A stretch of 64,000 bases of DNA, taken from contig KV918795.1 of NCBI GenBank assembly GCA_002049455.2, forward strand, positions 327,670 to 391,669, written 5' to 3'. Below the pieces are notes generated by a model. It worked only from the letters and a program-made list of their open reading frames with translations, did no database searches and was not told the origin of the DNA. The stretch is from Porphyra umbilicalis. Its lineage: Eukaryota > Rhodophyta > Bangiophyceae > Bangiales > Bangiaceae. Of the stretch, positions 1 through 10,090 are shown one piece after another (the stretch's first letter is position 1; every line of letters begins with the position of its first letter). The position numbers were made by a program, and so were the translations under genes.

Positions 1-1355
1 ATCATACACGTGAACACCTTCCTTACTCGCGAGGAGTACGTCTTCCACCACGCGCTTGAGAAGTGCGTCCGGGTTGGCTCCAAGTGGCAATAAAACAGTG
101 GACGAACAGAAAACGCACGATCCTTAATGCTGAGAGATGTGTATGCTGCATAGTAGCCCTCCAGGCTTCCCCGTCGACGCTTGTATACGTTGAATTCATC
201 ACCGTACAATTAAACGTATAGCGTGTAGGGGTCTTTTTCCGGGAGAGCACACTCCGGGGGCATTGCCGCCTGCGAGAGCTCCAGTGGCCGCAGTGACGTT
301 AAGGCGGACCACGAGTCATGTTCCACCATGGCTGATGCTTTTACGACAAGAGCCAGTACGCCACCGGACCGCGTGAACCGCAAAGTAAACCTGCGTTCTT
401 CGGTAAAGCATGGTGCCCAGCTCGTGGGCGGTACGAAATCAGGAAAAGCAGAAAACTGCGCGAGGGAGTCCCCAAGTCGAAGTGCGCTCTGGGGAGCATA
501 CGTGGACGCGGATGTGGTAAAGCTGCGGTCACAAGCAATGGCTGTGCTCCTCAGACTGGCCTTGAACGTCGTAGCTGCATCAAGAGAGACCTGGGCGATA
601 CATCCAATGTCGTACCTGTACCGGTCTCGGAACAGGACGTTCTTCACGTTATACCTCGCGGGATCCCTGGCCACTACAGTCTGATAAAACTCTGCAGGCC
701 GCTCAGCTGTGCCCATGCACGATTCCCCTTTACTGTGGAAAAGAGGAGCCGTCTTGGGATCTCCAAAGTCCCGCTTTACGTGCTCAAAGAAAGAAATGTA
801 CGACACGATTGCGTCAGGCAGGTTTCGCAAGGCTCTTCCTTTGCCAACGGGAAGCTGACGTGTGGTTGTTTCTCTTCGCAGTGGTATGGCTGACTTCAGC
901 ATGTGCTTGCGCAACTGCCGTAAGCGCCACCTCGAGGGCCACTCCTCCTGCGGGATAAAGGAGTTCTCGTCCTCTCGCATCATGTCATACTGTCTGAGCG
1001 TCACGCGCACTCGCCCATAGAGGTACCCAAAACACAAGAACTCGCGACGTGTTGCAAACCCCTCATCAGGGTGCTCAGATGCACTCGAAAATTCTGTGTC
1101 GTCTGATGGGTAAGCGTCTGACTCAGATTCTGATGACAGGGCGACGTCGTCGTACTCCTCTATATGGGACACTCGTGGTATCGCTCTGCCAGGGACAGGT
1201 TGGGGTCTGCCTGCCCAGCCACCACCGTCGCCTTCACGGCCGACATCATGCTCTGCAGAATCCGAGTTCGTGGGATGTGCTTGCAAATGAATCAGGTTGG
1301 CATCAGTGAGATTGAAAAACGCAGAACCTCGTGGACCGCGCCTGCGACGCTTCAT
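1..1355 (-). pseudogene. Putative DNA-transposon protein, 3' part leaving the window
   Basis: The ATG at 1353-1355 opens 381 codons ending in TAA at 210-212. An acidic, Ser-rich segment lies at residues 66-99, and a basic Trp/Arg block (EEWPSRWRLRQLRKHML) at about 137-153. The same frame stays protein-like after the TAA (LYGDEFNVYKRRRGS, about 209-165). One frame over, positions 88-1 read NPDALLKRVVEDVLLASKEG. So the gene very likely continues left beyond a stop and a frameshift near position 90. The pattern LY-D-EFNVYK-RGS recalls large cut-and-paste transposases (CACTA/Plavaka-like); this family guess is from memory and weak. No DDE triad is visible in this part. It could instead be a host gene with an intron between about 210 and 90. 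Confidence 0.42.
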
Positions 1356-1403
1356 GGCGACCAGGAAAGGGGGCCCGTGCGTGCGTAGCACAGTATCCGA
1401 CAC

Positions 1404-3165
1404 TGCACGTTAACACCACATACGCACGCCCGTAGGAGCACCAAGAGGGACACAGCCGAGGACCTGTTTGACGGGGATACACAGCGAGATCACGGGCCCA
1501 AGGCACAGGACGCCGGCACGATGCGACTGCGGTGTGGCACCTCAAGCATTGACGGAGGCTCACTTCGGTGTACCTATGGCGAGGGAGGCTCTGATCTGCT
1601 GATCGGCACGAGTTGGAGCTGCTCGGCAAATTCCCGGCTCGGACACTCTGCACCGATCCTCCTTTCTGACAATAGGAAAGGTACGAAGGACACGTCCTTC
1701 AAGGTGGACCACCGGCGGACGGCTTCCGTGCGCTCATTGGCCAGCCATGTCTAGCCCCCCCAGCGACCAAGGCGCCGATTGGTTTTCCATTTGATCCGGC
1801 AGACCATCTGCGGAACAGTCCTCCAGTGATCCTCGTTTGATCTCAAGGATGATCCTCAGTAAAGTCCGAACGCCACCGTCAGGACTGTTTCCAGGACGGT
1901 CTTGCGTCATAGATCTCGCCCTATCCTATTCTACGTTTGAGATTAGGCCAGGACGGTCCACCGGAAAACCCCGGGGAGTTCCTCCACTTGATCTGATGAT
2001 CACTGGGGGACGATCTCAATTTCGCGTCACGCCGACCTCCAGAATCGATGTGGCTGCGTGAGCAAATCGTGCCGCAGGCCTATATGGTGAATTCCTCGAT
2101 TATGTGGCTAGGATTAAATAAGGACGAGCATCCGTCTCCCTGTGCAGCTAAGAGCACACACAACAACGACTGTTGCGAACCTCTTTTGCGTATTATTCGT
2201 TAAACGTGGCATATTTGCCAGTTATGGGCAGAGGTATGGGAATACCAGTCATCCCACCAACGTCGCGAACCAGATCTGCGAACCGAGCTACTGGTGGGCC
2301 AGATATCAGTCCAACCGGATAATATGGCGCTGGTTCGCAGGAGGTTCGCATTTTTCCATCGGCCGACCATACCACTGGCGTTTGGGCAGACGTTTGTGCA
2401 ATTCCGAACGTTTTGCGAACCGAATTTGTCTACAATTGTGTCTAAACGGGGGTCAAACACCCAAATCGGGACGATCGCAGACAAACACACGTTGCGTTGA
2501 CGATCGCACTGGCGTCTCGAGATCTGATATTCATGAGCATGCGGTCGCGAGTGGCCGCAGATTCCGTTCGAGGCGCAAGCGGCGCTCATTGTCGGGCCCT
2601 GTGGGGTGGGGGGCGGGCAGGACACGGTTTTTCCTGGTGGACATCCGCCGCCACGCGCGATTCTGGGTCGGCCCCCCCACGGCTGAACGGCTTGATTAGG
2701 GGGGGGGGGCCGCCTAGAGGCACTGTCGCATGGGTGGGCGCGCGGCCGCAATGCGGTCGTGCAGCGGAATTCTTTGGCGGAATGGCCCCCAGTTGACGCG
2801 CTGCTGGTGCCACCGACCTGCGCTGGAAGCCAATCGGGGGGGGGTTCCGCGCAGCGCAACATTGTGTGGCCGGCATGTGACAGTCCGCGCGCAGCCGCAC
2901 CCGCGGGAATGGGCCCTGCATGGGGGTTTTCAGGCTGCGCCGCGCAGCCCACACTATTGATCACGCGGCCGCCCGGGACCTGCCAATTGCGCTTTCTGTG
3001 GGGGGGGGGGCGCAAAGCGACAGATCGACGCGGTGCGCTCGCCACCAGCGGCGCGTCGATCACACCGTCGTCGTCGGGGGGAGCGCGATTGTGGTACCGC
3101 CGTCGTCGGCGTCGTCCACCCAGTTTCCCCGTTCTGCCCGTCTCCTTCGCCGGTGCAGCGACCGT
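1404..3165. other. No recognisable gene; G-run-rich DNA
   Basis: Open frames here are short and look random. Notable are guanine runs of about ten bases near 2700 and 3001. The stretch from about 2,560 to 3,060 is markedly GC-richer than 2,140-2,500. I see no TIR, RNA gene or protein motif. Confidence 0.5.
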
Positions 3166-3222
3166 GAGCGGCCGTGAGCGGCCGTGTTGACGGCCGCATT
3201 TGCGGCCGCTTCTGCGGCCGCT
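3166..3222. repeat. Cluster of GCGGCCGC-type octamers
   Basis: Five octamers of the form GCGGCCGC or one base away lie within 57 bp just upstream of the H1 transposase ATG. Similar octamers recur at about 2745, 2963, 4377-4402, 4625-4645, 4690, 4760, 4800, 4850-4870 and 5147. Function unknown. Confidence 0.5.
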
Positions 3223-3253
3223 CTAGATCTCCTGAAGTCGGCTGCACCGGTGG

Positions 3254-3878
3254 ATGGAGATTGACGCGTCCACTGATGATGGGTCTGGGTTGTCGAGCGA
3301 TGACGGCCGCGGGCAGTCGGAGGGCTTCGCGGATAAGCTGCTTGCGGCCGTCATCGGAGCGCGCTCTCTGTTCTTGACGCGCCGGCATCGCAGGAATGCG
3401 GCGCAGCGAGCGCGCAGACGGCTTTTTGTCGGGTCTGTGGCCGGGCGGCGTGCCAACCGAGGACGTGATTTCGACCAGGGTATGCGCGGCATCATGCGAG
3501 ATTATATTGGTGTGGATGGACAGCCGCCTGTGTATGGAGAAGAGACGTTTGAGCGTCGCTTCCGTGTGACACGGTCTCTGTTTATGAGTGTTTACGAGGC
3601 CATTTGCGACAGGCCGTGTGGGCGGCAGAGCATCAATGCGACGAGGCGGCCACGAGCTCATGTTCTGCAGAAGGTGGTGGCCGCTTTCTGTGTGGCCGCG
3701 TACTGAGGGTCGCACAAATTGCGCGGATGAGTATGTTCGGCTGTCCAATTTCACAACTGACGTGGCGACTAAGAAGCATGTTGAGTTTTTCACTGAGGAG
3801 GGGGAATCTGTGTACCGACGGCCTCCTATCGAGGGGGAGATCTCTCCGCGAAGACCTGGCAGCCCATATTTCCGCTAA
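3254..3878 (+). pseudogene. PIF/Harbinger-type transposase, N-terminal fragment (H1)
   Basis: The ATG at 3254 opens a frame to a stop at 3704-3706. It contains the N-terminal signature of plant-type Harbinger transposases: basic helical segment, then MRDYIGVDGQPPVYGEETF, RRFRV and a phenylalanine-rich helix, then an ATRRPRAHVLQKVVAA block. After a frameshift near 3,700 the similarity resumes in another frame (DEYVRLSNFTTDVATKKHVE) to about 3,830. The two other copies here (H2, 14.5-16.2 kb; H3, 46.7-47.8 kb) show the same block order. The DDE catalytic region is absent, so this is a 5' fragment only. It would have encoded the DNA-cleaving transposase of a nuclear cut-and-paste element. Confidence 0.72.
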
Positions 3879-4441
3879 CCGCGGGTCCCTTCCGGAGCCG
3901 TATGTGTAGTCTTCAATGGTTCTTTTTGTCGCCGTCATGGCTTTTTTTCCTCACATATTTACGCGTCGGCCGCCGCCGCCACGTCGCCTTGGGATAGGTA
4001 TGACTCATGGGCGGCTTCCACTTCTCTGGAGAGACAGGCGAGGCCACCGCTCTGTCTGGCGTCGGCGGATGTCCGCGTGCGTCGTAGAATATCATGCTGC
4101 AATGTATCTGATGCATAAGTGAAGGGATCGTGCCGTGCTGGTTTCTCGGACAGAGTCGGTGAGTCGGACAGAGTCAGAGAGTAGGAAAAAAAAAACGGCA
4201 AAGGGAAAAAAAAACGTGTATTATTGTGGTGCACTAGCCGAACACTCAACGCGCGCAGAGGGGACTCCGTCTCGCCAATTACAAGAGTCACAACTCAAGG
4301 CAAGTCACCATCCGCGACATCGCTGCCACAAGTGCCACAGTAAGCGTCCCACTCGTCGTCGTTCGAAGCGCCAGCGGCCGCATTCTGCGGCCGCGGCGTC
4401 ACCAAGCGACTTCGCCCCGGGACGTAGTCCCCACTCGCCGT
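3879..4441. other. No recognisable gene
   Basis: Holds a short direct repeat of a CGGACAGAGTC-type motif (4,148-4,175) and two A-runs of nine to ten bases (about 4,187 and 4,207). No coding or RNA signal recognised. Confidence 0.45.
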
Positions 4442-4993
4442 GAAGGGGCATGCTTGGTCTGCAGCGATATCAAGACGCACGCCTTCTTCCGCTTGCCAGA
4501 TTCAACACCAGCCGAAGCCGCAGCGCGGCGCGCAACGGCCGCGTTGGCGACCGCAGCTGGTGATGCGCCGGCACACGGCGACGCATGGGAGCCGCCGCTG
4601 GGAAGAGGTGCAGACGGAAGCAATGCGGCCGCACTCGCGGCCGCGCCGGACGTCGGGGACTCGACCGTACGGCCCGTGGTCGACGCCGACGCGGCCGCTT
4701 CGCGGCCGTTCACTGCCGCGACGCCGGGCGTAGCGGGCGCTCCGCCAGACCCAGAAGACGCGGCCGCACCGGCAGATGCAGAAGTCGCACATGCAGGCGA
4801 TGCGGCCGCATCTGGAGCCCCACCTGCAGCCGCAGCCGCCGTCGCCTAAGCGGCCGCAGTAGCGGCCGCAGAGGTTCCTGATAAAGGCAGCGCCGTCGTT
4901 GTCAAAAGGGACGCGAGGCGTGACTACGCTGCTTTGGCCTTGCGCAGTCTTGCACTGGACAGCAGAAGGGTGTGTCCGGCTGGATGCATATGA
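4442..4993 (+). CDS. Ala-rich open frame of unknown function
   Basis: One frame runs from about 4442 to TGA at 4991-4993 with a single TAA at 4847-4849. It has no good ATG near its start. The product would be about 40% Ala with scattered Asp/Pro and a tail reading DKGSAVVVKRDARRDYAAL. The alanine triplets come from repeated GCGGCCGC octamers read in the GCG GCC GC phase. It lies downstream of H1 and might be the remnant of an accessory gene, but no domain supports that. It may be non-coding GC-rich sequence. Confidence 0.22.
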
Positions 4994-6999
4994 ACAGCGC
5001 GTCTGACCAAATGAGCATGCGGATCGATGACACAAAACTCGCAGGGGGTCGCACGATTCTGCCGCTCCGCAAGGGACGCGATCGTACGTGGCCCCTGCCG
5101 CGTCTCGGCAGCCTCGCAGGCCGGGCCGCCCGACCGCCGCAGGCGGCCGCGTGGGAGCCCGCCCTGCGTCACGGTGACCGGCAGACACCACGCAGCCGCC
5201 TCACAGGCGCTTCAGAACAGAATGCTCCAGTGTCGATGGAGGTGAAAGCGCCACCAGATTTCACGCACGCTGTACGTCTGCCGGCTGAACGGACCAATGA
5301 GAGATCTACAAATCACTGCTGTCAGTCGCGGGATGCGACAGCGCCGCGAGATTTTGCGAGATACTGCCAGCGTGTCTCCGACATTTGTGCGTTTGACCTC
5401 GTCGTGTCTACTCGATCGCAAGAATTTGCAGCCATTCGAAGCCTATCGCGCTGCGTGACTCACTTGACCGGCTTATTTTCTGACGATTGGGGTCCAGATC
5501 AGCGTGATCGCGGGGTCGATCGATGGCCTGTTTGCTTGAAACGTCGCACTGGACTGTCGGAATGTGGACATCTCACGGGAAAGCCGCTCGCAGGCTCCAG
5601 TTCGCAGGCCGACAACCCAGCAACGTCACCTTCTATGTTTCCCATACACTGCGATCTGCCGACAGAAGAAAACAAGTACTCTGGATCCGAGCGGAGCGGG
5701 TTCGCAGAGCCTGCGCATATCGCTGCCGAAACACTTTTGGCCACTCATAGGCGCACACGTTGCGCTCTTAAACGGTCCGCAGATCGTTCGAAACCGACGT
5801 TGTTGGGTGTGCTCTGATGGGCGCGGGAGGCGGGCTCTTCGAGCCGTGCTTACACCAGTCGGACTACGACATCCTTGCATCATGCTTACATCCTGGAGCT
5901 GTACGATCGCTCCCCGATTGGCTGTCCAGGCGCTGGAGCCGTGGCTGGTTGCAGCATCTTCATTGGACACGCGGCACGACTGGTGACCGTCGTGTGACTG
6001 TTTGCATTGTTTTGATTGGCCACACGGCGAGGCTCATACCCGCCGTGTGTTGTTTCGACGCGTGTGGGTCCGCCCGCGGGCGGATTCTTTCGGGTCGATT
6101 TTTCTGCGTGCATTGATGCGTGTGTGTGCTGCGCTTTGATGTGCGCGGGTGTGTGCTGCGCTCATTGATGTGTGCGGGTGTGTGCCACGCACGTTGATGC
6201 GTAGGGTGGGGTGGGTTGGTGCTGCGCAAACGCCGTGTGCGAGAGCACAAGAGGGCCGCTCCGCACCAAGTAGCGGGGGAGCGGTTGCCCCACCAGCTTA
6301 GCATCGAGGTCGTTGATCCCCTCAAAGGGTGGGGTCGGCGGACGTCGGTGCTAGGCGCACTGTGCTTACACTGCGAGTTTTCTCGATTCTCGCCGTACTC
6401 TCACACTTGGACAGTGGAGCGCACCAGTCGAAGTCTCTGGTTTGATCCGACTTGACGATGAACAATAATCGCTGCCGACTCGGAGTCAATGAGCCTGCAT
6501 GAGCCACACACTGCCAACTCAAGTAGCCTGGGTTTCAGAGCGTGACGACGAAAGTGGCCAACGCGACTGATCTCGACACAGAACTGTTCCATTACTATTG
6601 CTGATCCCCGAATTTCGTCCTGGTGGACAGAGACTGACTTGCGGACCGACTCTCTCCACCAATCAGATGCGCCCCTGGGACAGACTTGGTGCTCCTGATT
6701 GCTTGCATGTGCCCATGGCGCCTGGAAATCATCATCAGCACCGCTTCTTTTCTGCACTGCTGGCAAGGAGACAGTAGCATCCTCATTCGTCACGAGTACG
6801 GATTTGAACGCAGACGCATGTACCGAATGGGCGGGGTGGCAGCACATACTGCAAGGTATGGGAGCTCTTTCAACACAAGAACGCGGTGAACAGCATCAAT
6901 AAGAGCCCGTGGTGCAGGGCACGACATTGCTTTTACGTTTCCATGGGCTCCCCACCCGGAAAGGACCGGCGCAACGACACGAGCTTTCGCACCAGCGTG
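4994..6999. other. No recognisable gene
   Basis: Open frames of up to about 280 codons occur, but their composition is random and no motif is seen. At about 6,112-6,213 a TGCTGCGCT/GATGTGTGCGGGTGTG motif repeats about three times with a period near 33 bp. At 6,598 a single terminus like that of the TA-flanked MITE at 26.3 kb is present. Confidence 0.5.
6598..6640 (+). repeat. Lone terminus of the TA-flanked MITE family
   Basis: TTGCTGATCCCCGAATT preceded by TA at 6596-6597 differs by one base from the perfect 17-bp termini of the MITE at 26,294-26,734, and the next 15 bases are also similar. No partner end was found nearby, so this is probably a relic. Confidence 0.4.
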
Positions 7000-7560
7000 T
7001 CAACAGCGTTGCGCATTGCCTCGACGTGCACAATGTTCTTCACCGCCCCTCCCCGCCAACTGAGCACGGAAGAGGCGCAGGAGAGTGTCCTTCTCGTCGA
7101 CACGGTCCACCGACGCAATGTCCACGTTTCCGGACACGGAGTTGTCCGCGTCCTCGCCACAACGGGCAGCCAACAAGAGCCGTGGCGGGATGAGCGGGAG
7201 CAGGGCGGGGTCTCCTCCGAGCTCAGCGGCCAGGTCCAATCTGGCAATGGGGTTTTCATCGACCAAGTGCACACAGTTGGAGGTGTTAAATTCTCTTCAG
7301 ATGTGTTCGGAAGTACCGGGTTCTAGGTGCCCGTTCCTTCCGTTGCCTTCGGAAAGCTGCGCAATCCGTGGGCCGCCGTGCACATATCGCGCAGGGGCAT
7401 TTCGAAGGTCGCGCAAGAAGCGCATGCCTACCGCAGGCGTTGAGGGTTTATTGGCGCCACAGACCCCCATAAATGATTCGCTGAACAACAGGTGTTTGTG
7501 GGCACTGCGCTGCCGGAGTAGATTGCTGGACAGGTGTGCCGCATGCGAAGACCCGGCCAC
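7000..7560 (-). pseudogene. Degenerate protein-like frame, function unknown
   Basis: One minus-strand frame runs from about 7560 to 7000 with a single TGA at about 7,297-7,299. Its composition is protein-like (Leu, Asp and Arg balanced): LVDENPIARLDLAAELGG and SGNVDIASVDRVDEKDTLL are examples. At the 3' end the similarity seems to move to another frame (VKNIVHVEAMRNAVDTLVRK), suggesting a frameshift near 7,050. I recognise no family. It is probably a decayed transposon or host exon. Confidence 0.3.
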
Positions 7561-7734
7561 CCCATCTGGCCTGCAACTTCAGGGGGGCTATGTTCTCAAA
7601 ACTGACGGCTTCCGCCGCCGACGGCTTCCTTCGCGCCCCGCAGGCCGTGGTCCGCGTAACTACAATAACGCAGCCCTGTAGCACCCACCATGTGTTTCCC
7701 GTCGCGTGTGCATCTGCAGACGCGGGGCGCAGCG

Positions 7735-8160
7735 GCACGGGGCGGGGCTGGGTGGGGCCGGGGTGGGGCGGGGTTGGGCAGAGTGGGGCAACGCGCAGCA
7801 CGGCGGGGCGGGGCGCTACAGGGCGGGGTCGGGTTTGGCGCGGCGCGGCGCGGCGGGGAGGGGCGAGGCGGCGCGGTGCTGGGCGGGGCGGGTCCGGACG
7901 GGGTAGGGCGGAGTGGAGTAGAGCGGGGTGTGGTGGGGCGCGGCGGGGCGGGGCGGGGTGGGGTCTGTAGATGATGGGCGGAACGGAGCTGGGCGGGGTG
8001 GGTCGGGGCGTCGCTGGGCGGGACGGGGCGGGGCGAGACGAGGGAGTGCGTGTCGTTGCTGGGCGGGGTGTGGCCGGGGCGGGACGGGGTTGAGCGGGGT
8101 GCTCGGTGTGCGGCGGGGTAGGCCGGATCGGGGCGGGGCGGAAGGAGTGGGGGGAACCGG
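7735..8160 (+). repeat. G-rich tract of degenerate GGGGC/GGCGC repeats
   Basis: About 425 bp of plus-strand sequence consists almost entirely of G-runs of three to four separated by C, T or GA, with a loose 5-bp period (GGGGC, GGGGT, GGCGC). There are dozens of G-triplets, so G-quadruplex formation is plausible. Open frames on both strands here are by-products of composition. Confidence 0.7.
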
Positions 8161-9438
8161 GGGGGCGATCAAGGAGGGCGGAGGAAGAGGGGGAAAGGCG
8201 GGCGTCCCGGCTGTTGGGGGAATGTGCGTGGGCGAAGCGTGCGCCGCCACGCAGTGTAAGATAAAAACTGTCCGTGACACGTTCGTCAAATGTATCTGTC
8301 TTCCATTGGCCATGACACAGAGGCCAGGCCGCATCATGACGTCATCGATGCATGCTATTCGTCGGGTCATGGTCCCAGGATCAACAGCAGCCATGCAATC
8401 AAATCAATGACAGCCGCACAATATGGCAGGGTGCGTCACAGACCCTTTCCAGAGTTCCATCTGGCGTGCTTTTTATATCATCGGACCAATGGGAAGCCTT
8501 CCCAGATCTCACCCCCGGTTCCCAAACTAGTGGGGTATCGAGAATTTCTAACCCTACGAGATCGTGCTTTTTTGATCCGGCATTTCCCGAAGGGCCGTGG
8601 CGACCGCAGACCGATGCGCGGGCGGCCAAGGGCGGTCGTCGCACACGCCCCAATAGGTGCGTCGGTGTGGCCAGCAAACGCGTACGGGGGGGTGGGCAGC
8701 GCAATAGGCTGGGCGGGCAGTGGTGGCACCACGGCGACGAGGAAGCGCCCTCCACGTCCCGCTGCCCCCTGTATGGCGGTGGTCTGGGTCCGCCGCACGC
8801 TGTGCAATGGTCGCCTCCTCGAGCGCCCTGGGTGGTAGTCGGCCGCGGGCGGATGCCTGGGCGTCCAGACGGGGGCATGGCGACGGCGACCGTGGCAGCG
8901 GCGGCGACAGTTGTGGAGGGCGTGAACGACTTGTGAGGACCTTGGTGCGCCCGCCGGCGCTGGCGACTCCGCGGGTGCGGTTTCCGCCGCAGCGGCAGCA
9001 GTCGCTGGGGTGGGTGTAAGGGAGGGGCGGCGGGGAATCAAGAGAGCCCGCCGCTGCCACCGCGCCTGCCCTACGCGCTGGCCGGCCGAGACAAAAGTGG
9101 CGGCGGCGCCGTCGGCGGGGCGCTGCTGGGGCGTTGTCGTCGACCGTGGCAGCCACGGCGGGGCCAGCGGGCGGCGGGTGGTGGCAGCGTCTGGCAGCAC
9201 CGGGGATGCGGATCGAAGCCTCCACTCGATCTCACCCCACCCGATTCAGCGACGGAGCTTGGTGTGAGCAGGTCGTTCTCCGCCCAGGTCACCGTCGCAG
9301 CCCCAATCTGCTATCCCTATTGCCCTGGCCACAGTTTTGCTCAGGCCCTTTCTTAGCTGCGGCTTCGTTCGTGTGACGGTTCATGTGACGATGTGGGGCG
9401 GCCAGCTATTGGCTGCAACGCGAAACAATTTGATCACA
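8161..9438. other. GC-rich DNA without a supported gene
   Basis: Several overlapping frames of 150-240 codons exist on both strands between 8.3 and 9.3 kb, all rich in Pro, Arg and Ala with no motif. None can be preferred, so none is called. Confidence 0.4.
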
Positions 9439-9497
9439 TGTGATCACACGAAGCAACGTCGGAAAAGAACTTTCCGACGTTGCTTCATGTGATCACA
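9439..9497. repeat. Near-perfect palindrome next to the Copia-1 LTR
   Basis: Arms of 27 bp (9439-9465 and 9471-9497) match with one mismatch around a 5-base loop; each arm contains TGTGATCACA and GCAACGTCGG. It ends 14 bp before the 5' LTR of Copia-1. Confidence 0.8.
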
Positions 9498-9511
9498 TCG
9501 ACCTTGCGGCG

Positions 9512-9929
9512 TGTTGGACTGTGATGCTCGTCGCCGACTTCACTGGCGGCTCGCGGATGGATGATGGTCGGTGACCCTTATGGTACCCCACATGGTACAT
9601 TTGCAAGACGTGGTCAAGTTGCACACATTCGTGTTGGGTGATCTTGGGGCGTTACTTTTGGCATGTTTTGGATTTGATCTTCGCTTTGCTCTAGTGGCTT
9701 TTGATTTGGTGCGTGATTCGATTTGGTGCGAGGGCGTGGGCGTCGGTGTGGGCGCGAGAGGGGGGAGCACTTGGGCCGGTGGGGACTGTTTGAGAGGTGC
9801 TCTCGGTTGGGAGAGGCGGGCGAACCTTAGGACAACCAACAAAGCACGTTCGCACACACACACACAAGCTCAAGCCACTTAACCACTTCACCGTGGTCCC
9901 CCAACCCCTATTTCCACTGCGTTACAACA
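9512..9929 (+). repeat. 5' LTR of Copia-1
   Basis: Starts TGTTGGACTG and ends TTACAACA; 418 bp, the same length as the 3' LTR. A CA microsatellite (about 9,851-9,867) is shared by the Copia-1 and Copia-2 LTRs. Confidence 0.9.
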
Positions 9930-9949
9930 GGTTATGGGCCCAGAGCCGG
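9930..9949 (+). other. Candidate tRNA primer-binding site
   Basis: Immediately after the 5' LTR comes GGTTATGGGCCCAGAGCC, in the position where copia elements pair with a tRNA 3' end. The CAGAGCC part is reminiscent of initiator-Met-type sites (TGGTATCAGAGC), but the match is imperfect. Confidence 0.35.
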
Positions 9950-10090
9950 GGCTGTGACAAGAGCAAGGTGTGCCAGCTGGTGTCGCGGCGGTCGCGGCAA
10001 GTGCGAAGAGGACGAGGTCAAGGTGGTTCGAGGACGTGACGGTCAAGGCAAACGGCCCGGCTAGGTCGGGCGATACGACAAGACGACATC

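Noticed and set aside
4972-5817. 281-codon plus-strand frame
   Set aside because: Random-looking composition, no motif, and no homologous frame in the other repeat copies.
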